The position numbers and the translations under genes are program-made. Below, piece after piece: positions 16,946 to 24,822 of a DNA stretch of 64,000 nucleotides. Numbering within the stretch: the first letter of the stretch is position 1; the number at the start of each line of letters is the position of its first letter. The stretch covers positions 62,001-126,000 of the forward strand of contig NZ_JAFMSS010000006.1 of NCBI RefSeq assembly GCF_017916295.1, in the 5' to 3' direction. A model generated the notes under the pieces. It did no database searches. It was not told the DNA's origin and saw only the letters and a program-made list of their open reading frames with translations. The stretch is from Rubellimicrobium arenae. GTDB lineage: Bacteria; Pseudomonadota; Alphaproteobacteria; Rhodobacterales; Rhodobacteraceae.

Positions 16946-18139
16946 TCAGGCCGTCTGGCCCGCCAGGGACATCCGGAGGTGCTGTCGCGCCAGGGCGGCG
17001 ATCAGGTCGGTCTGGGTGACGATGCCGACGATGGTCCGGTCCTGCGTCATGACCGGGACGGCGTCGGATTCGTTCTCCGCCAGGAGGGGCAGGAGTGCGC
17101 TGACGGGGGTCGTCGGGGCCACGCGCGACATCCCCGTCGCCATGATGTCGGCGGCTCGGACCGGCGTGCTCCGCCGCGGGTCGACAAGGCGCGCCATGGC
17201 GGCGGCGAAGCCGAGCTTCAGACGCAGGGCGTCCTCCCGGGCGCGGCGGATCAGGTGCAACTGGAAAATCACCCCGAGGAACCGGTCCTCGTCATCCACG
17301 ACAGGCAGGGACGTGAAGGCGTGGAGGCGGAACAGGTCGGCGACCTCGGAAAGCGGTGTGTCGGGATGAACCGTGACGAGGTCCCGTGACATGATGTCCG
17401 CCGCCGTGAGCGGGTTGGGTTGGTGGCGCGCCGCCTGCATCTCGGCCGCGCCGATCAGGCGCGCGAGGTCTTCGACACCGAGGTTGAGCGACTGCCGGTA
17501 CCGCCGGAGAATGTCCGTGAGCTCCTCTTCGCTCAGGCCCAGGCGTTCCACCGCCGGAGGGTCGGCCGTATGGTGCGCGCCCTCGTCGTCGAAATGGCGG
17601 AACGGATAGCGCCGCCCTGTCAGGTGAGCGTAGGCGATGGCGATGGCGACCAGCAGCGCGGAGCCGAGCGCGACGGGGGCCAGCGCAAAGCGGAAGCCCA
17701 GTTCGTGGATCGCGTCGGGGTTCATCGCGGCCGTCATGGCCACGGCCCCTGCAGGCGGGTGGACGGCCCGCGCCAGGATCAGGACGATGATCGACAGACC
17801 GACCGAGAGCGCGATGCGAAGGATCGGATCGGCGACGAGCAGCACGACCGCCACGCCCACGACCGCCGCAAGCGTGTTTCCGACCACCGCCGACCAGGGC
17901 TGGGCCAGAGGACTGTTCGGCACGGCGAAGATCAGTACCGACGTCGCCCCGAACGGCGCGATCAGGTAAAGCCCCAGCCGGAGGTCCACCGCCGGCGAGA
18001 GCACGAGCAGGCCTGCGAGGCCCAGGCCGACCAGCGCTCCGACCCCGGCGCGCAAGGCTTCGGTCGGAGGCACGCCGGCGATGGCGGGGCCCAGTGCTCG
18101 CGCGGCGTGCCGCAGAAAGGAAGGCTGGCGTGAAGTCAA
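16946..18139 (-). CDS. HPP-family membrane protein with two CBS domains
   Basis: A 397-residue protein. An HPP integral membrane domain with about four helices contains LIAPFGATSVLIFAVPNSPLAQP, NTLAAVVGVAV and the namesake VHPPAGAVAMTAAM. A cytoplasmic tail then carries two CBS modules (IMSRDLVTVHPDTPLSEV and IMATGMSRVAPTTPVSALL). HPP proteins have been linked to nitrite/anion transport in phototrophs; CBS pairs bind adenine nucleotides. The start is TTG at 18139, sharing TTGA with the ClC stop codon, so the two are translationally coupled. Substrate is inferred only as a small anion. Confidence 0.85.
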   Translation of the reverse strand: MTSRQPSFLRHAARALGPAIAGVPPTEALRAGVGALVGLGLAGLLVLSPAVDLRLGLYLIAPFGATSVLIFAVPNSPLAQPWSAVVGNTLAAVVGVAVVLLVADPILRIALSVGLSIIVLILARAVHPPAGAVAMTAAMNPDAIHELGFRFALAPVALGSALLVAIAIAYAHLTGRRYPFRHFDDEGAHHTADPPAVERLGLSEEELTDILRRYRQSLNLGVEDLARLIGAAEMQAARHQPNPLTAADIMSRDLVTVHPDTPLSEVADLFRLHAFTSLPVVDDEDRFLGVIFQLHLIRRAREDALRLKLGFAAAMARLVDPRRSTPVRAADIMATGMSRVAPTTPVSALLPLLAENESDAVPVMTQDRTIVGIVTQTDLIAALARQHLRMSLAGQTA

Positions 18140-19941
18140 CTTGGGACGGCTCCGTCTCGGGATGACGGGCCGGGGAAGGCCCGAAGAAGGCGTGTGCGGC
18201 TGCGATGGCTGTCCTGGCGCCGCGAGTCCAGACGGGCCCGCAGGAGGTCCTGCCGCGTGATGACGCCCAGCACGCGCCCGTCGGTCGGGGAAACGACCGG
18301 GATGCGGCCCACCCCCGACTGCACGGCCAGGTCCGCCACTGCGCTGCAGGTCGCATCGGGGTGGACCACTGGGTAGGCGCGGTCGGACAGTGTCTCCACC
18401 AAGGTGGCGCCGGGGTCACCGACGCCCTGCCGCCAGCCCAGCGCGTCGGTGCGCGAAGCGAGACCGAGAAGGCGACCCGCTTCGTCCACCACGGGATAGC
18501 TGCGGTGGCGGGCGTCCCGGGCAAAGAACTCGACTGCGGCCGAGGTGGTCATGGTCCCCGGCAACGTCTCGGGCCCGGGCGTCATCACCGCCTGGGCCTG
18601 CAGGAGATCCAGGGGATCGACGCCGTACTCCTGCAGCAGATGACGCCCGCGGCGGGCAATCTTCTCCGTCAGGATGGACCGGTGGCTCAGGAGCACGCTG
18701 ACGCCGAAGGCCGCGGCCGAGCAGGCCAGCATGACGGCCAGGGCGTCGAACCGCCCGGTCGCTTCGGCGGCGAAGAGGATGCCGGTCAGCGGAGCCCGCA
18801 TCCCGCTGCTCATGATCCCCGCCATCCCGATCATCGCCCAGAACCCCTCGCTCCCCGGCAGCATCCTCCCGCTGAGCCATCCAAGTGCTCCTCCAAGGAT
18901 CAGGAGCGGGGCCAGCACGCCCCCCGATGTGCCCGAACCGAGCGCCAGGAGCCAGACCGCAGCCTTGACCACCAGCAGGAGCAGAATGGCGTCCGTGGTC
19001 GATGTGCCCGCCAGCATCATGTGGATGTTGGCGTAGCCTGCTCCCAGGACACGCGGATCGATCAGCCCCCCAAGCCCGACGGCGACGGCCCCGAGCGCAG
19101 GCCACCACATCCAGTGGACGGGGAGGCGATGGAAGGCGTCCTCGATCGCGTAGAGGGCAGCCGTCAGCACGACCGAGAGCAGCCCGACGAGGAGCCCCAG
19201 GGCAGCCGCTCCGGGAAGCGTCCAGGGGCTGTCCGGAAGGCTCGCCGTCGTCGGGAACAGGGGACCGACACCGATCCAGGTCGCGCGCCATGCCAGCGAG
19301 ACCAGGACGGCCACGATGACCGGCAGCAGGCTTCGTGGCTTCCACTCGAAGAGCAGCACCTCGACGGCCAGGAGGATCGCAGCCAGGGGCGTCCCGAAGA
19401 TCGCCGTCATGCCTCCCGCGGCTCCGGCCACAAGGAGCGTCTTCCGTTCGGCTGCGCTCAGGTGGAAGCACTGGGCGAAAAGAGAGCCGATGGCGCCACC
19501 GGTCATGATGATGGGGCCTTCGGCGCCGAAGGGCCCCCCGCTCCCGATCGAGATGGCCGACGACAGGGGCTTCAGGACTGCCACCTTGGGCGACAACCGG
19601 CTCTCGCCGTAGAGGATGGCCTCCATGGCCTCGGGGATGCCGTGCCCCCGGATCTTGTCGGAGCCGAAGCGGGCCATCAGGCCGATGATCAGAGCGCCGA
19701 TGACCGGGAGGACCAGAGCAAGGAGCCCGACCGAGGCGTCCGCGATCTCGACCTCGGCAACCGACAGGCGCCCGAACCAGAAGACGTTCGTGCACAGGGC
19801 GATCAGGCGCAGCAGGACCCAGGCCCCGAGAGCGGCGCCCGAGCCCACGACGAGCGCCATGGCCGAGAGCATGACCATGCGGCGGTCGGCGCTGTGATCG
19901 CCCAGACGGGCAGGAAAGGCGGGGCTGCGGGACGGAAGCAT
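18136..19941 (-). CDS. ClC-type chloride channel/antiporter with CBS pair
   Basis: A 601-residue protein. The ClC core shows the anion-path loops GSGGPFGAEGP (equivalent to GREGP, with the gating Glu kept), GSGTSGGVLAP and a helix-D segment GHGIPEAMEAI. The C-terminus has two CBS modules (AVMTPGPETLPGTMTTS and DRAYPVVHPDATCSAV). It starts at the ATG 19941 with GAGGG upstream, about 20 residues before the first helix. It is the first gene of a two-gene operon with the HPP protein and is divergent from a marR gene. A palindrome lies 32-52 bp upstream of its start, so repression by the MarR protein is likely. Confidence 0.9.
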   Translation of the reverse strand: MLPSRSPAFPARLGDHSADRRMVMLSAMALVVGSGAALGAWVLLRLIALCTNVFWFGRLSVAEVEIADASVGLLALVLPVIGALIIGLMARFGSDKIRGHGIPEAMEAILYGESRLSPKVAVLKPLSSAISIGSGGPFGAEGPIIMTGGAIGSLFAQCFHLSAAERKTLLVAGAAGGMTAIFGTPLAAILLAVEVLLFEWKPRSLLPVIVAVLVSLAWRATWIGVGPLFPTTASLPDSPWTLPGAAALGLLVGLLSVVLTAALYAIEDAFHRLPVHWMWWPALGAVAVGLGGLIDPRVLGAGYANIHMMLAGTSTTDAILLLLVVKAAVWLLALGSGTSGGVLAPLLILGGALGWLSGRMLPGSEGFWAMIGMAGIMSSGMRAPLTGILFAAEATGRFDALAVMLACSAAAFGVSVLLSHRSILTEKIARRGRHLLQEYGVDPLDLLQAQAVMTPGPETLPGTMTTSAAVEFFARDARHRSYPVVDEAGRLLGLASRTDALGWRQGVGDPGATLVETLSDRAYPVVHPDATCSAVADLAVQSGVGRIPVVSPTDGRVLGVITRQDLLRARLDSRRQDSHRSRTRLLRAFPGPSSRDGAVPS

Positions 19942-19972
19942 GGGGGACCCTCGAAGCGGATACCGCCGGCTG

Positions 19973-19993
19973 TTATATCGCAGAGCGATATAA
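19973..19993. promoter_or_regulatory. MarR operator between the clc operon and marR
   Basis: Perfect inverted repeat: arms TTATATCGC (19973-19981) and GCGATATAA (19985-19993) with spacer AGA. It lies in the 136-bp divergent interval, is AT-rich compared with the flanks and sits where the clc promoter should be. Size and symmetry fit a MarR dimer. Confidence 0.82.
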
Positions 19994-20077
19994 AGCAACT
20001 CGGGACGCAGGCTTTCGTGGGTGGGGGGCGACAGTGTATTGGCGGGCCGCACCGAACCGCGCCTTCAGGAGACGCGC

Positions 20078-20482
20078 ATGGACGAGCCGATCAGCGACTC
20101 CGATTTCCGCACCCTCGCCACCTTCCGGCGGGAGTTGCGGCAGTTCCTGCAGTTCAGCGAGGCCGCCGCTCTCTCGCAGGGGCTCTCGCCGCAGCAGTAT
20201 CAGGCGCTGCTTGCGATCCGGGGCGCCGACGGACAGCAGATGACGGTCGGAAACCTGGCCGAAACGCTTCTTTTGCGCCCGCACAGCGCCAGCGGCCTCG
20301 TCTCGCGGCTGGAGACGATCGGCATGGTCGAAAGGCACGGCTCGGAGGAGGACGGCCGGCGGCGGGTCGTGAAGCTGAGCACCAGGGCCAAGGCGTTGCT
20401 GGACACCCTGTCGGCCGCGCATCGGAGCGAGTTGCGCCGCCGTCGGGCGCTGCTCACGACGCTCCTGGACAGCTTGGGATAG
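20078..20482 (+). CDS. MarR-family transcriptional regulator
   Basis: A 134-residue winged-helix protein. The recognition region TVGNLAETLLLRPHSASGLVSRLETIGMVERHGSEEDGRRRVVKLS matches the MarR helix-turn-helix and beta-wing (with DGRR). Helices flanking it (TFRRELRQFLQFSEAAA and LDTLSAAHRSELRRRRALLTTLL) form the dimer interface. CAGGAG lies upstream of ATG 20078. It is divergent from the ClC-HPP operon and the shared interval holds a perfect palindrome, so it probably represses both directions. Ligand unknown. Confidence 0.9.
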   Translation: MDEPISDSDFRTLATFRRELRQFLQFSEAAALSQGLSPQQYQALLAIRGADGQQMTVGNLAETLLLRPHSASGLVSRLETIGMVERHGSEEDGRRRVVKLSTRAKALLDTLSAAHRSELRRRRALLTTLLDSLG

Positions 20483-20756
20483 GCAAAATCCGCCATGAGC
20501 GGCGACCAGCGGACGGGCAAGACCGGGATGTCCGCATCATTCGTCCCCCTCGCGCCGCGACAGGGTATCGCGCAATGGCAGGGTGATGCCGCGTGGCTGG
20601 CCGACCACACCAGGCGGCACGACGCGGGGGACTGTCGTCCATCACACCGCATGTCCCGACGGTGCGGACTGGCGGCCCATGGCCCCCGCCCCTATGTCCC
20701 GCCCGAACAGGCCTGGTCCGCGCGGTTGCGGAGGCCCGCTATCCGGGAGACGCGGC

Positions 20757-21035
20757 GTGGACGGCATCGAGTATCTGGGCCTCGCGGCCAGTGCCTTGGC
20801 GACATTCTCGTTCCTGCCGCAGGTCGTGCGAACCTGGCGCACGCGCAGCGCCCAGGATTTCAGCTTGGCGACGCTCCTCATGCTCATGACCGGAACAAGC
20901 CTTTGGATCATCTACGGCGTCTGGCGGGACGCTTTGGCGATCTGGCTGGGCAACGGCGTCACCTTCCTGCTGGTCGGCGCGATCCTGTGGGTCAAGATGC
21001 GAAACCTGCTGTCCACTCGTAATGTCACGGGCTGA
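20757..21035 (+). CDS. SemiSWEET-type (PQ-loop) small transporter
   Basis: A 92-residue protein with three membrane helices. The first contains SFLPQVVRTWRTRSAQDFS, the PQ-loop motif, followed by the family's TLLMLMTGTSLWIIYGVWRDALAIWLGNGVTFLLVGAIL. Bacterial SemiSWEETs work as dimers for sugar transport along a gradient. GTG 20757 is chosen: GGGAGA lies upstream and the helix bundle begins immediately. Longer in-frame starts add an unlikely Pro/Arg-rich leader. Confidence 0.9.
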   Translation: MDGIEYLGLAASALATFSFLPQVVRTWRTRSAQDFSLATLLMLMTGTSLWIIYGVWRDALAIWLGNGVTFLLVGAILWVKMRNLLSTRNVTG

Positions 21036-21127
21036 CCGGGCCACGGCTCCGGGCCGGGACCTCCTGCCTGTGGGGGGAGGCGGCGGCCTGAGAGGGCGGA
21101 GGCCCCAAGCGAACAGGGAGATCTGTC

Positions 21128-21538
21128 TTGAGTCTGCACAATGAGATCGGGGCGTTCTTCGACAGCTATGTCGATGCCTTCGCGCGATGGGACGCCGATG
21201 CGGTCTGCGACCTGTGGGAACCGGTCGGGCTGTTTCCCTCCCCGGCCGGAAACTTCGCCATGGACCGGCAAACCTTCCGGGACCACTGCGCGACGCTAAT
21301 GGACTTCTACCGTCAACAGGGTGTCGTTCGTCCTGAGGGCCGCCTGCTATCCGCAGCCGAGCTCTTTCCGCAGGTCGCCGAGGCTCGGGTGGCGTACCAG
21401 ATGCATGGCGAAGGCGGCGTCGTGGTGGCAGAGTGGGAGCACGTCTACCTCCTGCGTCGCACCGACCGTTGGCGAGTGACCTTGACGATCCCCGACGGCG
21501 AGATGGCGGCCTGGGCCGCACGCGGGGCGCAACTCTGA
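21128..21538 (+). CDS. SnoaL/NTF2-like protein
   Basis: A 136-residue protein with the alpha+beta cone fold typical of NTF2-like proteins: an N-terminal helix EIGAFFDSYVDAFARWDADAVCDLW, a middle FRDHCATLMDFYRQQGV helix and a C-terminal strand set ending WRVTLTIPDGEMAAW. The family includes small hydrolases, isomerases and binding proteins, so no activity is assigned. It starts with TTG at 21128. The 92-bp gap after the SemiSWEET gene could allow co-transcription. Confidence 0.7.
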   Translation: MSLHNEIGAFFDSYVDAFARWDADAVCDLWEPVGLFPSPAGNFAMDRQTFRDHCATLMDFYRQQGVVRPEGRLLSAAELFPQVAEARVAYQMHGEGGVVVAEWEHVYLLRRTDRWRVTLTIPDGEMAAWAARGAQL

Positions 21539-21902
21539 TGCGGCAACGGATAATGGCTGCGTCGAGCGCGTGGATGCCGGATTCCGCGTGGTGCATACAT
21601 GGCGCCTGCGGATGCATGGTCTGACCCGAGAGCCTCTTCCAGCCTGACAGCAACCTTCGAGCACCCAGCAAGAGGAGACGATCTTTCCAGCCACGGACGG
21701 GTTGCCCGTCCGCTCTGGCAAGCACGGCCACGAGCAGGGGCGCGTCCGGGACGCGGTCCTCCCACCACGGAGGAGACTTGACGATGATGTCCATCATCAC
21801 CGTGTTTGCGCTGGGCCCTTGAGGGCTCCCCCTCCCTTGCACGCGCTGAACACGTCCCGCGCCAAGCTCGGACCACGACCCCTGTGCGCCGTGCTGGCAA
21901 GG

Positions 21903-22172
21903 TCAGCCGCTGGTCCGGTCCAGGGTGGGTTGGACCTCAGGTGGAAGCGAGGCGCGCAAGGTCTCGTACGCCGCGACGATCCGCGTCCGCAATACTTGGA
22001 GATCGCTGGTCGGCACCTCGGCCCAGCGGCCATCCTCTCGCACCTCCACCTGCTCGCCCACTCGGGCAAACGGCTCGTGCGCGGCGGTCCAGAGGTCGGT
22101 GCCCTCAGGCCCCGGCACCTTCTCGGTCCCAGGTAGCTCGGCGCAGGTCAGGTTTACGATCTCGCGGCTCAT
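21903..22172 (-). CDS. Small hypothetical protein
   Basis: An 89-residue soluble frame beginning MSREIVNLTCAEL. Its composition is balanced (acidic, with Trp residues: TDLWTAAHEPFARVG, EDGRWAEVP) and it has a C-terminal helix RTRIVAAYETLRASL, more protein-like than neighbouring frames. No domain was recognised. An upstream in-frame ATG at 22190 adds six residues. Confidence 0.5.
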   Translation of the reverse strand: MSREIVNLTCAELPGTEKVPGPEGTDLWTAAHEPFARVGEQVEVREDGRWAEVPTSDLQVLRTRIVAAYETLRASLPPEVQPTLDRTSG

Positions 22173-22696
22173 GCGCCTGAGTTGGGGCAAAGCCGCCGTT
22201 TGTCCACTCAGAGCATTCGGCGCATCTGCAAGGCGCTGCGACGTTCAGCGAAAAGGCTGACCAGACCGCCGTCAGACCGATGCCTGACATCAATTCCTTA
22301 TGCCGTACTGTTCGAGGTGAATTACACAGATCGTGGACCTGAGAGCGAGAGCTCACTCTTAGGAGCCGGTTCAACGAGGCTGCTTGAGTTGGCGTGGTGC
22401 CGCAGAAGGGACCCAAATATTCAGATTTATCAGACCTTTAGTCTGAAGATCAACTGAGATACCAAGGTAAATACCATCAAAAGTGAGTTGCTGGAAGGTC
22501 GAGTCCCTGTTTGTGACTCGTAAGCGCCCCCCTAACCCGGGTTGGGGGAAATACTGGTGCCGCTGATGCGTCCCGGCCATTCCCCGACGGTCCCGCTCCT
22601 CAGGGTGACTGTTTAGTAACGCTCCCTTATGAAGCACGGGTAGATCGCCCCGAGCACTGGACCTCCGATTGTTGCCGGCCGTAGTACCAGATCCTC
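22173..22696. other. Intergenic region, lower GC, no gene recognised
   Basis: About 520 bp before the 3' end of the phosphatase gene. It is visibly less GC-rich than its surroundings and holds a C-rich/G-rich imperfect hairpin around 22530-22552 that could end the phosphatase transcript. A T-arm-like GGTCGAGTCCC at about 22497 has no matching tRNA body. Confidence 0.4.
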
Positions 22697-24691
22697 TCAC
22701 TCCGCGGCGACCCGCCAGTCCTCCTCCTCGTCACCTTCGGTGGCCTCGAGAACGAGTAGGGTCATGTCATCCACCATCGTCTCGGAACTGCGCCAATCCT
22801 GGACTGATTGGGTGACGACGGAGACAAGATCCTCCGTGGGCAGATGAACGCGGCCCCGCAGCAGATCGAGTAGACGCTCTTCCGTGAACGGCTGACCGTC
22901 GGGGCTCTCCGCCTCGCTGAGCCCGTCGGAGTAGATCAGGAGCCGGTCACCGGGCTCGAAGCCGAAGGCGATCTCATCGAAGTTGGCCCCTCGGATGACC
23001 CCTATGGGCAATCCACCCTCGCCGATCATCTCGACGGCTCCGGAGCGTCGCAGGAGGACTGGAGGCGGATGGCCCGCCTGAACAAGGCTTCCCCGCCCCT
23101 CCTCGGGGCGCAACTCGCCCATGATCACGGTGAAGTAGGGCAGGTGCTCGGGCCAGTCGTCGTTTAGGATGGCCATGGTGTGGGCGAGGCTGTCGCCCGC
23201 CCGGCGCTGCAGAATCGCCTGGGCGGCGGCATAGCGCGAGGCCACCGACACGAGGGCCGCGGCCGCACCGTGCCCAGCCACGTCGGCCAGGAAGAAGTGG
23301 ACGGGTCCGTTCGGCTGGCGCAAGACGTCGTAGGTGTCGCCGGAGATGAAGTGAGACGGCTGGAGCCGCCCGGTGAACCGGACGCCCCCCAGCCGTGCGG
23401 CCGCAGGAAGAAGAGAGAGCTGGACTGCGGATGCGGCTTCCAGGTCCTTCTGGAGCTGCTGGTGCGCGGCCTGAAGCTTTTCGTGCAGAGCCACGCGCTC
23501 CTCTTGCAGCCTGGCCCGGCGGATGGCGTTGGCCTTGAAGACCCGCAGGGCATCGGACATGGCGCCCACCTCGTCCTTGCGGGAGCGCTCGGGCAGAGCC
23601 ACCTGGAGGTCGCCACCGGCCAGAGCAAGCATGCTGTCGCGCAAGGAACCCAAAGGCTGGATGACCCGGCGGCTCACCACCCACGCACCCCGCGCGACGG
23701 CGCCGAGGCCGATAAGAAGCGTGCCCAGCCAGAGAAGCGCCAGCCATGAGGCTCGCCTTTGCTGCTGCGCCAGCCGATCCCGGGAATAGGTGAACAGGCT
23801 CTCCTGCAGGTCGGCGCCGGTGCGCGTGATCTGCCGTGTGTCCCAGAGCAGGCGGGTGGCTTCGGAGTCGATGGAGTCCCCCGCCGGGTCCGGGTCGGCG
23901 AGCGCCGCGATCAGTTCCTGCTCCAGCGGACGGTAACGGTCGGCATAGGCCACGGTCAGAGAGGCCAGCCCGAGGCGGAGTGGCCGATCCTCGACCGCGG
24001 ACCTGTTGGTGATGAGATCGAAGGCCAGCTCGGCCCGCTCCGAGTTGCCGCGGATCTGGTCCCAGGCGGCGCGCTCGGCGGCCGGCGGCAGGTCCGCCAG
24101 AAGGCCGCCGATCACGGCCTCGTTTTGCATGAGGGCTTCAAGCAGGATGGAGGTGTAACGCCGGAGCTGGAAGGCGTTGGCCGTGCCGGCGTCCGTCGGG
24201 TGTTCCTGCGCCAGCAGGGAGACCCGGAGGGTCACCAAGTCCTCGATCACCGCCGTATAGCCGGCCAAGAGCCCGGCTGCGGCCGTAGTCCGGGCCTCCC
24301 GGTTCGTCCTGAGCCAGGCTGCGGCCGCTGTGTTCCGGTGGCTGTCCAGGGTCCGCTCGATCTGTTCCAGAACGGCGGACCTGGTCTCGCCGTTGATCCG
24401 GGCCAGCGTCTCCGCGGCCTCGACGAAGGCAGCATCGGTTGCGCCGCTGAGCTCCGTCGCAGTCCGCTCGACCCCCGCTTTCCCCAGCAGGGACAGATAC
24501 GCTTCGGTCCTCTCCTCTGCGACGGCCACCGCCGCGCGCGAGAGCTGCTCTCTCGCCAGGTTGGATACCGTCAGGTCCTGGGCTTCCCGATACTGCTCGA
24601 ACGCGGTCCAGGTCTGGATCGCCACCGATACGCACAGGCCGAGGCCCAGGAGCAGGAAAAGGCCGGTCAGGGTCTGGCGGATGGTGAACAC
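22697..24691 (-). CDS. Membrane sensor PP2C-type (SpoIIE) serine phosphatase with HAMP domain
   Basis: A 664-residue inner-membrane protein. Helix 1 (TGLFLLLGLGLCVSVAI), a periplasmic all-helical sensor of about 300 residues, helix 2 (ASWLALLWLGTLLIGLGAVARGAWV), a HAMP segment (RRVIQPLGSLRDSMLALAGGDL), a coiled linker, then a SpoIIE phosphatase domain with GDTYDVL, DVAGHG, AGHPPPVLLRR, YSDGLSEAE and VDDMTLLV metal/catalytic motifs. Such enzymes dephosphorylate a STAS partner. The STAS and RsbW genes lie beyond the GT2/DUF3131 genes, divergent from this one. Start is GTG 24691, directly before the first helix; no nearby ATG fits. Confidence 0.9.
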   Translation of the reverse strand: MFTIRQTLTGLFLLLGLGLCVSVAIQTWTAFEQYREAQDLTVSNLAREQLSRAAVAVAEERTEAYLSLLGKAGVERTATELSGATDAAFVEAAETLARINGETRSAVLEQIERTLDSHRNTAAAAWLRTNREARTTAAAGLLAGYTAVIEDLVTLRVSLLAQEHPTDAGTANAFQLRRYTSILLEALMQNEAVIGGLLADLPPAAERAAWDQIRGNSERAELAFDLITNRSAVEDRPLRLGLASLTVAYADRYRPLEQELIAALADPDPAGDSIDSEATRLLWDTRQITRTGADLQESLFTYSRDRLAQQQRRASWLALLWLGTLLIGLGAVARGAWVVSRRVIQPLGSLRDSMLALAGGDLQVALPERSRKDEVGAMSDALRVFKANAIRRARLQEERVALHEKLQAAHQQLQKDLEAASAVQLSLLPAAARLGGVRFTGRLQPSHFISGDTYDVLRQPNGPVHFFLADVAGHGAAAALVSVASRYAAAQAILQRRAGDSLAHTMAILNDDWPEHLPYFTVIMGELRPEEGRGSLVQAGHPPPVLLRRSGAVEMIGEGGLPIGVIRGANFDEIAFGFEPGDRLLIYSDGLSEAESPDGQPFTEERLLDLLRGRVHLPTEDLVSVVTQSVQDWRSSETMVDDMTLLVLEATEGDEEEDWRVAAE

Positions 24692-24822
24692 AGGTGACGT
24701 CCCTATGAGGAAAGCCGGAAGGGTATGCGGAGAACGCACTCGCGGGCTGATAGTGTGGCCCGCTTGTGGTTCCAAGCTATTGTCCAATGAACAAAAGCGT
24801 TGGGCTCCACAGGAAGCTGTCC

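Noticed and set aside
22490..22520. tRNA-like T-arm
   Set aside because: GGTCGAGTCCC is not followed by a complementary stem and no acceptor or anticodon arm can be drawn.
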